Assembly: GCA_016748015.1 (NCBI GenBank)
Contig: JAAOMT010000571.1
Span: 1,397,822-1,424,523 of the forward strand
Reading direction: 5' to 3'
DNA: 26,702 nucleotides
From: Geosiphon pyriformis
Taxonomy: Eukaryota; Glomeromycota; Glomeromycetes; Archaeosporales; Geosiphonaceae
The translations under genes and the position numbers were made by a program. The notes beneath the pieces are model-generated. The model was given only the letters and a program-made list of their open reading frames with translations. It searched no databases and was not told where the DNA came from. Shown piece after piece: positions 1 to 10,584 of the stretch. The first letter of the stretch is position 1; every line of letters begins with the position of its first letter.

Positions 1-814
1 AACAGTGACATTATCACACAAATAAGAATTGAGGAACTCACGAAAGACTGATTGCAATTAAAATGGGATATCAGCAATTAAATATAACAAGAAAACTATC
101 CCATAACACCGACATGTCCACATTAAACTTATATACATCCAGTGATGCCTAACTATCTGTGAACAATTCAACTGTGCTAGAAACAGGCACACATTCCAGT
201 ACCAAAGCAATGCCTTGCAGCTCTACCAGTGTTGAGAATAATAATCCAAAAACTTTTATACTGATGCTAGCATCGGCTTTTAGAAAATAAGCAGCAGTGC
301 TGCCATAGGCACCAATAGACCCCAAACTTTTGACAGACCCATCAGTGTAAACTTCAACAGAGTTACACTTGGATGCCAACAAATGCTCAGACATAGAATA
401 AATGTCACAAGAAGATTTGGTGAGAGCAGAACAAGACTTTGTAGACATGTTATCACCCAAACCACCACTTTTAACAAAATTAGTAACAGAAACAAACCAG
501 ATTGGAATTGGACCTCTTGGGTCAAGTTTTTTCTATCTATGAAAAGTGTTCTAAGTGAAGCACATACCATAATAATCCAAAAGTTAATTAGCAAAAATGA
601 GGCTGTATCTCCTGAGAGAAGTTCTTACATCCAGATAACCATCCAGGCCCAGTACATCCAAGATTGACACACTAGTTCCAGTCTGAAAAACATTAGAAAA
701 AGCACTACTTAAGGAGGTTTTGCACAAAGTGAGAACATGTGTAGCACTAGCCAAAAAACAATTCAAAAAATTAACAGGTAACATGACCAGAAAGCAAAGA
801 AAGTGCTGGGGCAT
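1..814 (-). pseudogene. LINE 1 connection region and RNase H, truncated
   Basis: The C-terminal part of the LINE protein. A poorly conserved connection region (584-814) is followed by an RNase H-like domain at 149-460 with VYTDGS (first Asp), TLVELQ (Glu) and LFTDS (second Asp). This enzyme would remove RNA from the RNA-DNA hybrid. A TAG at 149-151 directly follows FTDS, where SQAS would be expected (CAG to TAG). The frame continues recognisably for a short way and then leaves the window. The domain's last His/Asp region is therefore not seen. Confidence 0.8.
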
Positions 815-2467
815 TTAGCTAGCAGCCTGTAGATCTATTGCTCTGTGTTTGAAAAATCTGCTGAGAGTCTTATCAATATTATTAAAATTGATCAGGTTGG
901 CCAGCAAGTTTTTAAAAAGCACTTGTTCAAAAAGCTTCAGGCCATACAGCTCAGGATAATGCAGTGCCACACTAGAAAAGTTTTTGGGCAAATTTGCCTT
1001 GAACTTAAGCTCTTTTCTTAATGATTTGTTCCATTTCTCACAAACACTCTTAGAAGCAAAGCTAAATTGAAGTCTGTAACAAATAATAGGCTGCAAAACA
1101 GCAAAAACCAAATACAAAAATTGTTTTTTAGTGATGGCTTTTTTCAAAACTACATTCAAAAAGAATTTGACATCAATATGAGCTTTGGCTAAACTTGGCT
1201 TGGAAAGGCTCTTAGTTGACAAAAAAATTCCCAAATAATGATGAGACTCTCCCTTTTTAGCCATTGAAATTCTTGAACCACTAATAAATAGTTTAGTCTT
1301 TCTAGCATCTTGATTAATGGGGATAGTGACAGTCTTCTCAGTATTAATTAAAATATCATTGACAGAAAAAAACTTACTGGCTATATTCAAGATATTTTGT
1401 GTTACCACCAAGTAATTTCCAACCCAGATTGTGTCATCCACAAAAGTGTTCATAACAAAAAACAAGATTCTGTTATTACCTGGGTCAGATTTGCTGAACT
1501 TAGTGTAGAATTTTAAACACATTCAATAGTCATACAATTGTTCATGTTTTTTGACTTCACAAAGCAATAAGTCATAGAAAATATGCCACAGCAATAATGA
1601 AAATATCTCCTTTTAATCCAGACTATCATGCACAACATAACCATCAGACAAACCAAATTCTATCATAACCTGATTAAATCTACCATTGTGTATGCTGCCA
1701 AAGAAGCTTATGAAGTAGAAATACATTTTGATTCTAATCAAACTATTGAGTAAATAAGGCCACCCAACAGAATCATAGACCTTGTGCATGTCTTGAAAAA
1801 CCAATCACAACTTCCTGTTTTTCTCCAGAGCGTCTTTGACAATTGAGCCAACAACAAAAATAGAAAATTGTGTAGAAGTGCCTTTTAACACCAAAAAATT
1901 GTCACCATGTAAAATGTCAAACCTGTTGTAAGCCAGAAAGATTCTATCTGAAAAAATTTTAGATAAGATCTTTCATGCAGTCTCAATCAGTGCTATTGGT
2001 CTAGTATTGGTAAGAATGCCCTTCCAATTATAAAGTTTAAGAATCATGAAAACCCAGGACTTTTTTTATTGTATAGGAACTCTTCCAGATTTTAAACATC
2101 CATTGAAAATACCCAAAAGACTATTGAGAACCAAAGAATCACTGTGCTTCCATAATTTGTTGGAGATACCAAAAAGCCCAGCAGCCTTGCCATCTGGCAA
2201 GTTTCTGATGACCTGCTGAAGTTCATCCATGCTAACATTGCACATAACCCCTGAAAATGTATTATCATCTACGTAACCTAAGGGAGCATATTAATCAGAC
2301 CAATGATTCAGCAAAGCACCAGAGACCAAATGTTTCCTTGTCTACTCTTCTATTATAATATCAATTGAAGACTTGACAGCCTGAAGCTCTAAGATAAGCT
2401 CATTGTTAACAATCAAATAATTGAAAACCACCTTTCTAAAAGACCAATTTAAAATACTACTTATTAT
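815..2467 (-). pseudogene. LINE 1 reverse transcriptase domain, broken
   Basis: RT copies the element RNA into DNA at the nicked target. Minus-strand reading gives LPDGKAAGLFGI and NTRPIALIETA (fingers/palm), GDNFLVLKGT, the motif-A region FQDMHKVYDSVGW (catalytic Asp) near 1790, SDGYVVHDSLD, then FVDDTIW at about 1445 (the YxDD-type motif C) and YLGIFLS. A thumb and connection region runs to 815. The main open stretch is 815-1522 (235 codons). Several stops interrupt 1523-2460, for example at the Gln or Trp positions after HDSLD and in VPIQ-KKSW. FVDD in place of the commoner YADD or FADD may be family-typical. Not functional as read. Confidence 0.88.
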
Positions 2468-2860
2468 TTACCTTTTATTCGAGCTAAAATTCTTCATGTA
2501 TTTCAACATGGCTCTTTTGATAGAATTATCTCTGGCAACTCTAGATTTGTAATATTTAGATCTGTGGTAATCTCTCTTAACAACTAAAATATGACATAAA
2601 ATGTTCTTAACCTTATTACTCTTATCAATCATAATATGAATCTTGGATGCCTCCTTCCCATCTATGTCTGCCCAAGTATCAATTAAGCAGTCAATCTCCA
2701 AACTCAGATCTAAATTTAAACTAATAATAATTTTGGACATCAACAACTCCAACCTGTAAAACCTAAAAGACAACTTGTTCCTTACACCTTCAAACTCACT
2801 GAACCAGAGTCTGGAGAATGTTTCATTAGCAGAATCAATTATCACCCTTTTAAAAATATT
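2468..2860 (-). pseudogene. LINE 1 linker between endonuclease and RT
   Basis: This is an open stretch of about 125 codons rich in Lys, Leu, Ile and Ser, with ANETFSRLWFSEF near its start and a basic C-terminal half. It has no enzymatic motif. Its position after EEP and before the RT palm matches the linker of LINE ORF2 proteins. The similar stretch in LINE 2 (ANEVFKKKWFKSF near 25700) shows that it is a conserved part of the same protein rather than a chance ORF. Confidence 0.6.
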
Positions 2861-3743
2861 TCACATGTTGTCCAAATTTCTACCATGTTTTGCGGCTTGA
2901 AAACCAATTGACTTCTTCAAAAATTTGTCTAAAGAACACTTCATAAAACGTTTCCACCCATTAACATTTACACCCTTTAGCTTGAATTTCCGGTGATCTT
3001 TACTTGCCTGTTTGCACAAACCCCCCAAATGAACATTTAAAAGCCCATCCAAGTCCACTAAAACTAAGACAGCTTTATGATCAGTATCAAAAAATTTAGA
3101 CACAGAGTTGACTTTGTGACTGGCCATTGCTGAGATTAGGTTCTCACTAATCAAGATGTAATCAATAACTTTTACAACACCCTTCAAATTGCTCCATATA
3201 GAAGCTCTAGCTAAAGGATGTCCACCAAAAAATTGACTAAGCCTAGACCCAAAAAAAATCTATAACTCACACTTTTCTTAGATCTGCCCTTATTAAAATC
3301 ACCACCCAAAACAACAAAACTGCTGGAGTTGACCACTCGAGTTATGAAAAAATTAATACCAGATGTCTGTTCAAACTGGTTACCAGAAGAGGCACAAGTG
3401 TACAAACCAATAATTGAGACTGAAATCTTGCCCTTGAAAAGAAGATGCACTGAAATAACATGATCAGAAATCTCTTTTATCTTGAAAACATGTCGAGCCA
3501 AAGAATTGTTCATAATTATTGCCACCCCAGTCCCAAGAAACCCACTATTCAGGCCAGATGTAAAAATGCGCACTCCATCAAATCTGTTCATAATTCATGG
3601 CCTAACATTAGATCTTAATTTTGTTTCCATAACAATAGATACCATATTTCCAGACTTTTTGTGCCAATAAACAATGTCTTTCTGCTTAACAGAAACATTG
3701 AGACCTTGAACATTACACATAGCAAACTTCCATACTAGCTCCG
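2861..3743 (-). pseudogene. LINE 1 EEP (APE-like) endonuclease, broken
   Basis: This domain nicks target DNA to prime reverse transcription. Minus-strand reading shows the expected marks in order: an opening CNVQGLN-like strand near 3720, the metal-binding Glu in METKLR near 3620, the GGDFN box, DYILIS, and the late TDHKAV box with the catalytic Asp-His pair. A stop lies in front of MNRFDG. A frameshift near a run of T at about 3225 splits the domain between 3211-3591 and 2861-3187. The catalytic residues I can see are kept, but the reading frame is not. It continues into the linker before RT. Identification is secure from motif order. Confidence 0.85.
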
Positions 3744-5188
3744 TCATTGAAAAGAGAGAGCAGCAGGAACCAAATTGGCATTGTCCATTTTGGCTGATAG
3801 GCCCATAACTATGATTGCAAAATTTTTTAAAGTGTTCTCCATTTTTTCAATAACAGAAGAATCAAAAATCACCACCCCTACAACAATCTCACTACCAGTG
3901 GCCACACTTAAACTCTCACTTATCATTATATTCATCCCTTGATTCTGTAATGAAGGGGTCACCAATGGCTGACATCCAGGGCTAAGCTGGGAAACCATTG
4001 GCTCAGGTGCTTCCAACCTCTTAGCCAGCATATCAACATGTTCTGCAAGGCTGGCAAAACTACACTCAAGAGCGGCAAACCTATCATTGATTTCCATCAC
4101 AACCAGTAGGAATGACTTCATCTCCAAAAAAAAGCCAATATTCACTGAAACAATCTGGCTAGAAAGAGGAGAAAAAAAAGATCTACCAGCTATCTTAGCC
4201 CAAAAAAGACCACCAAAAGAAACAGAACGAGCAACCAAAGCAGATTATTTGGCATAAATTGCAGCCAGTCTGCTTTTATCTGCATCTGAAAGCACTCTAT
4301 GCAATGAGCTACCAGAAAAAATCTTCCTACCCTTAGTACAGCTTAATAATATATAACCCAGCTTCTCATACTTGGTGTATTTGGCAGACATAAAACTAAA
4401 CCAATGCAAATTAGTGTCTTTGAGCACTGGTATGGTTCCCATAATAGCATCCAATGATTCAACAGAATTGAAACAAACAACAGTACACCTAACCCAGGCA
4501 TATGTAACTGGATGATGATTGATGACACATGTTTTCCCACCCACAAATCTAACAAAGTTTCAGATATTATGAGCATTAGTCCCTATTGGCAGTATGTAGA
4601 GCAGCATCCTATGATGATCCTTTGCATCCCATGATTCTTTGTCTGAATCAGCTCTAACAACATACACAGCATTCTTTTCAATTAAGATGGACTATTTAGC
4701 TGCGACCAAATTAGCATAATCTGACTGCTCAAATTCTACCATTGCTTTCTGCCACAGTCTCACCAATTGCATCTTGATTGACTTAATTATTCCAAACTCA
4801 AATAGTGTAGTACACACAGCTTCAGCCAATGTTTCAACTGGAATTTTCTTAACCACCACAGCTTGATCTGAATGACCAGGTGATTTTTTGAGATCAGTGT
4901 TTACTAAAATATTCACTGCTCTTGCCTTTTCTGTAGCCTGCACCAAACTAGATTTGGAAGTAAAAGAAGCATGAATAATCTCTAAGAACTTTGAGGAAGT
5001 AGAGGCCTTCTCAAAACCATTGACTTTTGAAAATAGTTTTTTGACCACCACTTGCTTTTTCTAAGAAGATTTCCCAGCCACCTTATCCAGCTCAATATCT
5101 ATAGCAAAAGATTTCCAGATAGAAATATTGACCAAATTCTTCAAGAGAAGAGGAAAAACCACAGAAGTATTTAAAAGAATGTTATCAT
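3744..5188 (-). pseudogene. LINE 1 first region: RRM-like segments, knuckle remnant, coiled-coil-like stretch
   Basis: Three open stretches follow each other on the minus strand. At 4692-5051 a stretch with VVVKKIP, then LFEFG, then AMVEFEQ has the layout of an RRM fold (beta1-helix-beta2-beta3). At 4245-4690 a second, related stretch ends in a degenerate CCHC-like motif. At 3744-4238 a hydrophilic region holds a short heptad-like helix (residues around RFAALE to MLAKRLEAPEP). This fits an ORF1-type or N-terminal RNA-binding part of a LINE that packages its RNA. Stops lie between the stretches. The region is cut by the LTR at 5189, so its original N-terminus is missing. RRM is inferred from pattern only. 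Confidence 0.65.
4338..4379 (-). other. Ruined CCHC zinc knuckle in LINE 1
   Basis: The 14 codons read Y-x2-Y-x4-Y-x4-C. The spacing is exactly that of a CX2CX4HX4C retroelement zinc knuckle, but the first three zinc ligands are all Tyr. TGT/TGC to TAT/TAC and CAT/CAC to TAT/TAC are each single G-to-A or C-to-T changes. The motif could not bind zinc as it stands. Confidence 0.6.
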
Positions 5189-6055
5189 TGTTACAGATGA
5201 TTATTTGGAGTCTCAAAGCAAATAACAAACCCGTAACTTGGTGCTCAATTGATATAATAATGTTAATTACTGAAGGTGGTTTGTATCTGAAGGTTTTGGC
5301 TAAGTTTTTTGTATAATGAACAGAGATTAAATAGTTGTTTTCAGTAGCCTTCTGGAATCGCAATTTCATCAATTTTTTTCTCAACTTGGTGGCCAGCAAT
5401 TCTCTAGTAAGTAATCCATAATTCTTGTACATGTTCTACCAACTCACAGGGGTCTTTTACCAGGCAATCCTTGATGTCAATAATTCAGCACTTAATTCTT
5501 AATCAATTTAATAAACAAAACAAAAAGAAATAAAAAAATAAAAGAAAATAAAGAAAATAAAAAAATAAGCAAGATGATTTTTCAAGTTAATATCTCATTA
5601 ATAGTCATGATCAAGAGCTATTGTTTCAGTGTGGTTAAGTATGAATTAATATAAACATGAAGTGTTAATAGTGGAAAGTGAATTGAAATAGTGAAATAAT
5701 TATTTATTGATATTTGTGATGTGAAAGGTTGCTTAGATCAAATCTAAACTAAGAGGTTTCTAACCAAAAGATTCTACTTTTTTTCTTTCTAATACTACTG
5801 CTATATATACATAATTGAGATTCCTTGATTTCTCAATTCTTCACACCAGAAATCCTGGAATTCCTGGAATTTTGTAATTCCTTTTGAGAGGAATTTTGGA
5901 ATTCTGGAATTCTGTGATTCCTTATATGAGAATTCTGAAATTTCTGGAATCCTGTAATTTCTCTTAAGAAAAATCCTGGAATTCCACATTTACTATGACT
6001 ACTTCTGATTGGTTACTTTATATGCTAATATACTTCTTATATTTTATAAGTAACA
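5189..6055 (-). repeat. LTR of element A (3' LTR, inverted relative to B's LTRs)
   Basis: On the plus strand it starts TGTTACAGATGATT and ends GTAACA, so it has the same 6-bp inverted termini as B's LTRs. Landmarks match the reverse complement of 10585-11447: ATTACTT-like terminus, GGAATTCC-rich U3, TATATATA, the AAATAATTATT block, a purine-rich tract (5517-5570), GGTCTTTTACCAGGC and CAAACCCGTAACTTGGTGCTCA. Length is 867 bp against 863 and 849 for the B LTRs. A plausible PPT lies immediately outside at 6059-6070. Divergence from B is large, so A is an older copy. Confidence 0.92.
5802..5809 (-). promoter_or_regulatory. TATA box of element A LTR
   Basis: TATATATA lies at the same place as in both B LTRs, just outside the GGAATTCC-rich U3 block. 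It probably marks the U3/R promoter. The same flanking sequence (AATTGAGATTCC on one side, CAGTAG or its complement on the other) is kept in all three copies. Confidence 0.6.
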
Positions 6056-6058
6056 TTA

Positions 6059-6070
6059 TTCTCTTCTTTT
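6059..6070 (-). promoter_or_regulatory. Polypurine tract of element A
   Basis: On the minus strand the sequence before the LTR is AAAAGAAGAGAA followed by TAA and then TGTTAC. Element B has AAAAGAAGGGGA-TAA at the equivalent place. A PPT primes plus-strand DNA synthesis in LTR retrotransposons, and this supports the LTR boundary at 6055. Confidence 0.75.
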
Positions 6071-6720
6071 AATATTGAGTACTATCAAGATCTCCTAAAT
6101 TTCCTAACTCTAAATCTCCTAACTTTAAATCTCCTAACTCTAATTCTCCATCTTTGAGTATTTCTTAAACTTCTTTTTCGAGGATTACTTGTATTATCTT
6201 GTTTTGTAATTTTTCAAATTGGGCATTGATTATTTTTTCCATTTGGTTAACTGTAATGGAATTCATTTCTGGATTAAGTAAGATTTCTAGTCTATCTTGA
6301 AATCCAGTATATAGCTTATATATGGCTTTTGCTTGTGTAGTCAAATTGTTCTAGTTGTTGCAGTATTGTTGTGTCAAATAATCATTTTGTTTTATCTGTG
6401 TATAAGTTCTAAATGTTTACATGTTGTTCCAAGTGAAAATAACAAAAGTTTTTTGAAAATTCGAATATCCATCATTTCCAAGTTTCTTTGGTTAACTCTC
6501 AATATGTGGTAATATTTATTGGTTCTTCTATTGCCAATTTTATTTTTAGAACCATTTTGTCAATAGTGTTTTCTGTTTTTCTTTGAATTTTGTATTTAGG
6601 TATCTTTCTGATATCTTACTATCAAATAGTTTGTTGGTTAATAGTAATTTTCATATTCTGTTGTTGAATTAGTTGGAAAAGTTGTTGTGTTAGTGAGTGA
6701 ATATTGTCAGTGATTTCCAT
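6069..6720 (-). pseudogene. Element A 3' ORF (same unidentified ORF as in B)
   Basis: Minus-strand reading from the ATG at 6720 gives MEITDNIHSLTQQLFQLIQ, which matches element B's MEIMDNIHSLAQQIFQLIQ. Later matches include ELTKETWKWW, NLYTDKTK and LFDTTIL. It ends with a QY-stop (TAA 6069-6071) that overlaps the PPT, exactly as in B. The product is hydrophilic, of about 215 residues in the family, with no signal peptide or membrane segment, so it is not an env-like glycoprotein. Function unknown. Stops and at least one frameshift break this copy. Its start overlaps the end of the integrase frame. Its C-terminus carries a pentapeptide repeat not seen in B. Confidence 0.7.
6102..6149. repeat. 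15-bp tandem repeat in the 3' ORF of element A
   Basis: About three copies of a 15-bp unit (CTAACTCTAAATCTC and variants on the plus strand). Read on the minus strand the unit is in frame and encodes GDL(K/E)L pentapeptides. Element B has no such array at this point, so the repeat expanded in A's lineage. Confidence 0.75.
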
Positions 6721-8160
6721 TTTATTGAAATTTTTTGTTGCATCTACTATGTCTTTATATATTCTTTTTATTGTTCCATTTTATGTGTTTGGTTCAATAA
6801 TTATGATTGGTTCCAGATCTCGTGGAATTTCATCTGGTTGGACTAGTATTCTCTGTACTCTTAATTGTAAAATATTACTGGTGGATGATGATACTATCTG
6901 GTAATATTGTTTCAATCAATTACTATGTACTGCTTTGGTTAAAATTTTGTTGTTCAACTTTAATTTATAAGCTTCATTTCCAAGAATTTCTTCTATGTGA
7001 AATAGTCCGTCCTATTTGAGGTCAAATTTTCTACTCCATTGTTTTTTTGCTTTGGTACAATATAAAAGTACTTTGTTTCCAATCTTGAATTTAACTGGTT
7101 TATTTGGTAATTGGTTATTGTGTCTTTTTTTTTGTTTTTTTTGTGACTTTTGGATGTTATCAGCTGCTTTTCATCATTTGTTTTCTAGTGTCTCTATTAA
7201 GTCATATGTTCTTCTTAACAATGTTCTTTAAAAATTTTCTTTTGTTATTGGTTCTGTTGGATATATTTTGACTTCTATCTTAACTGGTAATATTGCTGTT
7301 TTATCATATACTAGCTCAAATAGTGTTGCTTGTATAGTGTCTTGCTTTATTGTCTAATAAACAAATAATACTGATAGTATGAACAAATCTCATTCGTCTT
7401 GATTTTCTTGGCTAATTTTGACAATTGCTTCACACAATGTTCTATTGAATCTTTTGATTAATTTATTTGTTTGCAGATGGTATAGTAATAATAATGGTCT
7501 TTTGATTCCAAATCTTTGGCTTAATTCTGCTAATGTTCTATTTACAAAGTAAGTTCCTTGATCAGATAATAATTCTTTTAGACATCCATGTTGACAAATC
7601 AAGTCTTGATAAACAAATTCGGCAACAGATTTTGCATCTGCTCTTTGAATGGCTTTTGCTTCCAGCCATTTTGTGAGATAATTCATGGCTACTGCAATAT
7701 ATCTGTTGCCTCTGCTGGTGATTGTTAATGGTCCAACTAAGTCAATTCTAATGTAATCAAATAGTTGTTCTATTTTAATTGGTTTCAATGGTTCATTGGA
7801 TTTTGTTCCTTCTCTTTTCTGACAAGCATCACAATGTTGAACATATTAGATGATGTCTGGATACATTGATGGCCAATAATATTTTTTTCTGATCCTTTCT
7901 ATGATTGCTTCTTTGTAAAAATGTCCTGTTGTTGGATCTGAGTACATGTTGAACAGTATTGTCTCTTTTTCTGGCTCTATAATTACTCTGGTTGGTTGAT
8001 TTAGATCTTTTCTGTTTTTCTGGTAAAGTATATTTTGATGATTAATAAAATATTTTAATTGTTGTTTTATGTTGTTTTGTTCTTTTTGAGATAATTTCTC
8101 CTTGAACAATTGGGTATTTATATAATATTGGAGTTGTTGGTATTTTTGTATATTTATCTT
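6690..8160 (-). pseudogene. Element A integrase, broken
   Basis: Integrase inserts the cDNA into the genome. Domains on the minus strand are a zinc-binding N-terminus near 8000-7830 (GHFYKEA, KYYWPSMYPDI, CDACQ), the catalytic core at 7390-7788 with RIDLVG (first Asp) and LSDQGTYF (second Asp), and a C-terminal part with a GPY/F-like region (DGLFHIEEI) followed by KLNNKILTK. The expected catalytic Glu is AAA (Lys, codon at 7453-7455) in LIKRF, where element B has LVERF. One zinc His is Tyr (MYSDP against IHSNP in B). A TAA at 7846-7848 is at the same codon as a TAA in B. The frame ends TH-stop at 6690-6692, overlapping the 3' ORF. Inactive. Confidence 0.88.
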
Positions 8161-8189
8161 TGTTATATTTTTGGTTGGAATGTTTTTTT

Positions 8190-9556
8190 TTTTTTTAGAT
8201 TTGTCTTATTCACAACAAACTGTTAGCATTTCCATTGTCTTTTCTCTTTTTATAATGTACTGTATAATTGAATGATAAAAGTTCTATTTTCTATCTAGCA
8301 TGGTGATTGTCTCCAAATTCTTGCTTTTGGATTGAAGTTAATCCTTTGTGATCAGTGTACACATCAAACTTTTGATTCAAGTATTCTTTCCACTTGATGA
8401 CAGTCCAATAAATAGCTAAGTGTTTCAGTGCTGGAGTTCCATAGTTCTTTTTAGCTGGACTTAAGCTTCTACTTGTATAAGCTACTAAATGTTCTCGTCC
8501 ATCCGGTCCTTTCTGGAATAATACTGCTCCTAATGCTTGACCAGATGCATTAGTTGTGATTATGAATGGCTTGCTATAATCTGAATAGATTAGTATTGGA
8601 GCTTGAATAAGCTTTCTTCTTAATGTATCAAAAGCTTTTTGCTGAATTTCTGTCCATTTATATTTGGTGTTCTTTGTTTGGAGTTAGTGTAGTGGTTAAG
8701 CTATTTTAGAAAAGTTCTTGATAAAGCAGCAGTAGTATCCAGCAAATTCCAAGAATGCTCTCAATTCTGTAAGATTATTTAGTACTAAAAAGTTTTTAAC
8801 AATCTCAATCTTGTCTGGATCCATTTTAATTCTGTCTTTGCTTACAACATGTTCCAAAATCTTGAGTTCAGTTTTTCCAAAGAAACATTTAGTTGTATTT
8901 AGCTTTAATTTGGCTCTTCTTAGTCTTTCAAATACTTGTTAGAGATGATGCAAATAATCATTGAATGTTTTTGAGAACACATTGGTGTCATCCAAATATA
9001 CAACTACTGATTTCCATAGTAGCCTAGTATAAACAATTTCCATAAGTCACTGGAAAGTGGCTGGAGCATTCATCAAGCCAAATGGCATTACTTCAAATTC
9101 AAAGTTTTTTTTTCGAGTTGTAAAAGCCATTTTCTCTTTGTCTTCTGGTTTCATGGCTACTTGCCAGTAATTGCTGTCTAAGTTCAAAGTTGAGAACCAT
9201 TTCTTTTCTCCAAAAGCATCAAAAAGTTCTTAGATCTTTGGAGTTGAATAGCTGTCTCTTTTTGTTACTCTATTCAGTTTCTAGTAATCTACACAAAAGT
9301 GAATTTTTCTATTTTTTTTATGGACTAGTATTACTGGTGATGACTATGAATTCATTGATGGTTGAATTAGTCTATTCTCAAGTATCTGATTGATTTCTTG
9401 ACAAATAATTTCATGACTAGCTGGTAGTACTCTATATGCTCTCTGTTTAATTGGCATTGCATCTTTAGTCTTGATTTAATGTTGGATAATGTCAGTTTTG
9501 CCAAATTCATTTTCACTGGCAAAGATGTCACTGAAGTTGTTGAGTAATATCTTGAG
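8190..9556 (-). pseudogene. Element A reverse transcriptase and RNase H, broken
   Basis: The minus strand gives the gypsy RT in order: SENEFGKTDIIQH, PIKQRAYRV, CVDY, then WFSTLNLDSNYWQVAM, EFEVMPFGLMNAPATFQ, VVVYLDD (8987-8992), FGKTELK and the tether to RNase H (FIITTNASGQALGAVL, VAYTSR, VYTDHKGL). Motif A should read STLDL; here the codon at 9182-9184 is AAC (Asn), so the first catalytic Asp is lost. The RNase H TDASG box also reads TNASG. Several stops replace Gln, Arg or Trp. The C-terminus ends NSLL-stop near 8205, before a 100-200 bp linker to integrase. Confidence 0.88.
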
Positions 9557-10584
9557 TTACATCTGTTGAAGTGAATCTAAATTTCCCATGTTTATTTGTT
9601 CTAATTGTTCCAGTTGGAGCAAATAACATTTACTTTGTTCATAAATTGTTTGTGATGTGATGTTGACATATTCATAAAGTTGTGGAAAGTCTGGAATGGA
9701 GTTTGGTGGTTGGTCTTCTACTTTTGTGCTTAGATATCTGATGATGGCTCCTTCTGGTATTTCTACAATATTTCCTGTGTTGTTATAGATGGGAATTTTG
9801 ATGTGATTATGGTTCTTAACTGGTATGTGGAGATTGATGAGTCCAATCTTTTCTGATTCACAAATGGTTGGTTCAGCTTCAAAAATCTGCACTTGATCTT
9901 TCACTTTCTTATCTATAGTATACATGTATTGGTCATATGGTAAAATGGAGATTGATTGATGGATTGAGATAATTTTTCTTTTGTCAACAATTTTTTCCTC
10001 TACCATATTAACTGGTACATCTATTATATTTGTTGATTCAAATCTCTGTATTCCTCTTACTGTTATCCCTAGTTCTTCTTTATTTCCCACTAATACTAAC
10101 TGAACTATTTTTACCAGAGGTGGAAATATTGTTTGTGCTATCTTTTCATTTGACTCTATGATATAGGTCTTTTTCGAATCACTTTGTAGCATTGCAATAA
10201 TATTTTCTATATATCCTGTGTTAATTATTTCTCTTTTAATGTTGATTCTCTTTTTTGTTAAGCTACTTCTAAATGCTAATTAAACCATTGTTGTTGCTGG
10301 GATTTCCAGTGCTATTTTGAGATTAATGCAAGTGCCCAAATAGGGTTCTAATTTGATGGTGTCTTTTTTTGGATATCTCAGATCAAACCCTGCATCAGTA
10401 TTATGCACACATTCTGGCATAATATCTTTATTATTATTACTGAACCATCTGAATTCCTGCTCCTTGAAAAGATCAGAAAGCATAATATATGTTTTGGGAT
10501 TTGCATTGGAGTCTGAATTGTTACTAATTTTGTTGCCATATTGAGTAGAGCTGAAACTGTTGTTTTCATCATTATTGTTGTCAG
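9557..10584 (-). pseudogene. Element A dUTPase module and spacer, inactivated and interrupted by element B
   Basis: The minus strand encodes an acidic Asn/Asp/Ser-rich stretch, then HNTDAGFDLRYP (dUTPase motif 1), FRSSL (motif 2), EIINTGYIENI (motif 3), NEKIAQTIF (motif 4) and QRFESTN (motif 5). The catalytic Asp of motif 3 (GIID in element B) is Asn, and the glycines of motif 5 are lost, so the fold might remain but activity would not. A stop follows PATTMV. After the dUTPase comes a domain of about 150 residues with IYNNTGNIVEIPEG, like the beta-rich spacer before RT in gypsy polyproteins. The apparent ATG of this frame (10592-10594) lies in element B's LTR and is accidental: the true upstream part was displaced. 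Confidence 0.85.
10581..10584. other. Left flank of element B: possible target-site duplication TCAG
   Basis: The four bases before B's LTR are TCAG, and the four after its right LTR (20677-20680) are ACAG. Three of four match, which is weak support for a 4-bp target-site duplication. Five-base versions do not match. Confidence 0.3.

Larger units (their letters stand above)
1..5188 (-). mobile_element. Decayed non-LTR retrotransposon (LINE 1), truncated at the window edge
   Basis: Read on the minus strand, this block gives in order a nucleic-acid-binding first region, an EEP-type endonuclease, a linker, a reverse transcriptase with an FVDD active-site box, and an RNase H. That is the domain order of jockey/I-like LINEs that carry RNase H. 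Many stops and a few frameshifts break the reading frames, so no complete product can be made. The right end is not natural: an LTR begins at 5189 and cuts the first region in mid-frame. The left end continues beyond base 1. No poly(A) tail or target-site duplication is visible. The element type is secure. The link to a Glomeromycotina family is from memory. Confidence 0.9.
5189..10584 (-). mobile_element. Element A: 5'-truncated Ty3/gypsy retrotransposon with dUTPase
   Basis: Reading leftwards on the minus strand the order is dUTPase, spacer, RT, RNase H, integrase, 3' ORF, PPT and LTR. RT before integrase is the Ty3/gypsy order. The same proteins in the same order occur in element B on the opposite strand, so A and B are copies of one family lying head to head. 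A lacks Gag, protease and the Cys-rich part, because element B's LTR starts at 10585 inside its dUTPase-upstream acidic stretch. Its own 3' LTR sits in LINE 1. Stops and active-site substitutions show that it is inactive. Confidence 0.9.

Noticed and set aside
5061-5432. 123-codon minus ORF taken as the N-terminus of the LINE protein
   Set aside because: Only 5061-5188 is LINE. The rest reads through the LTR of element A.
5801-5989. 62-codon ORF with repeated SRIFLKRNYRIPE-like pattern
   Set aside because: It is a translation of the GGAATTCC palindromic array in the LTR, not a gene.
6704-7231. Three plus-strand ORFs of 66-71 codons, hydrophobic, looking like small membrane proteins
   Set aside because: They are antisense to the integrase C-terminus of element A. 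The hydrophobic look comes from T-rich antisense of Lys/Asn/Ile codons.
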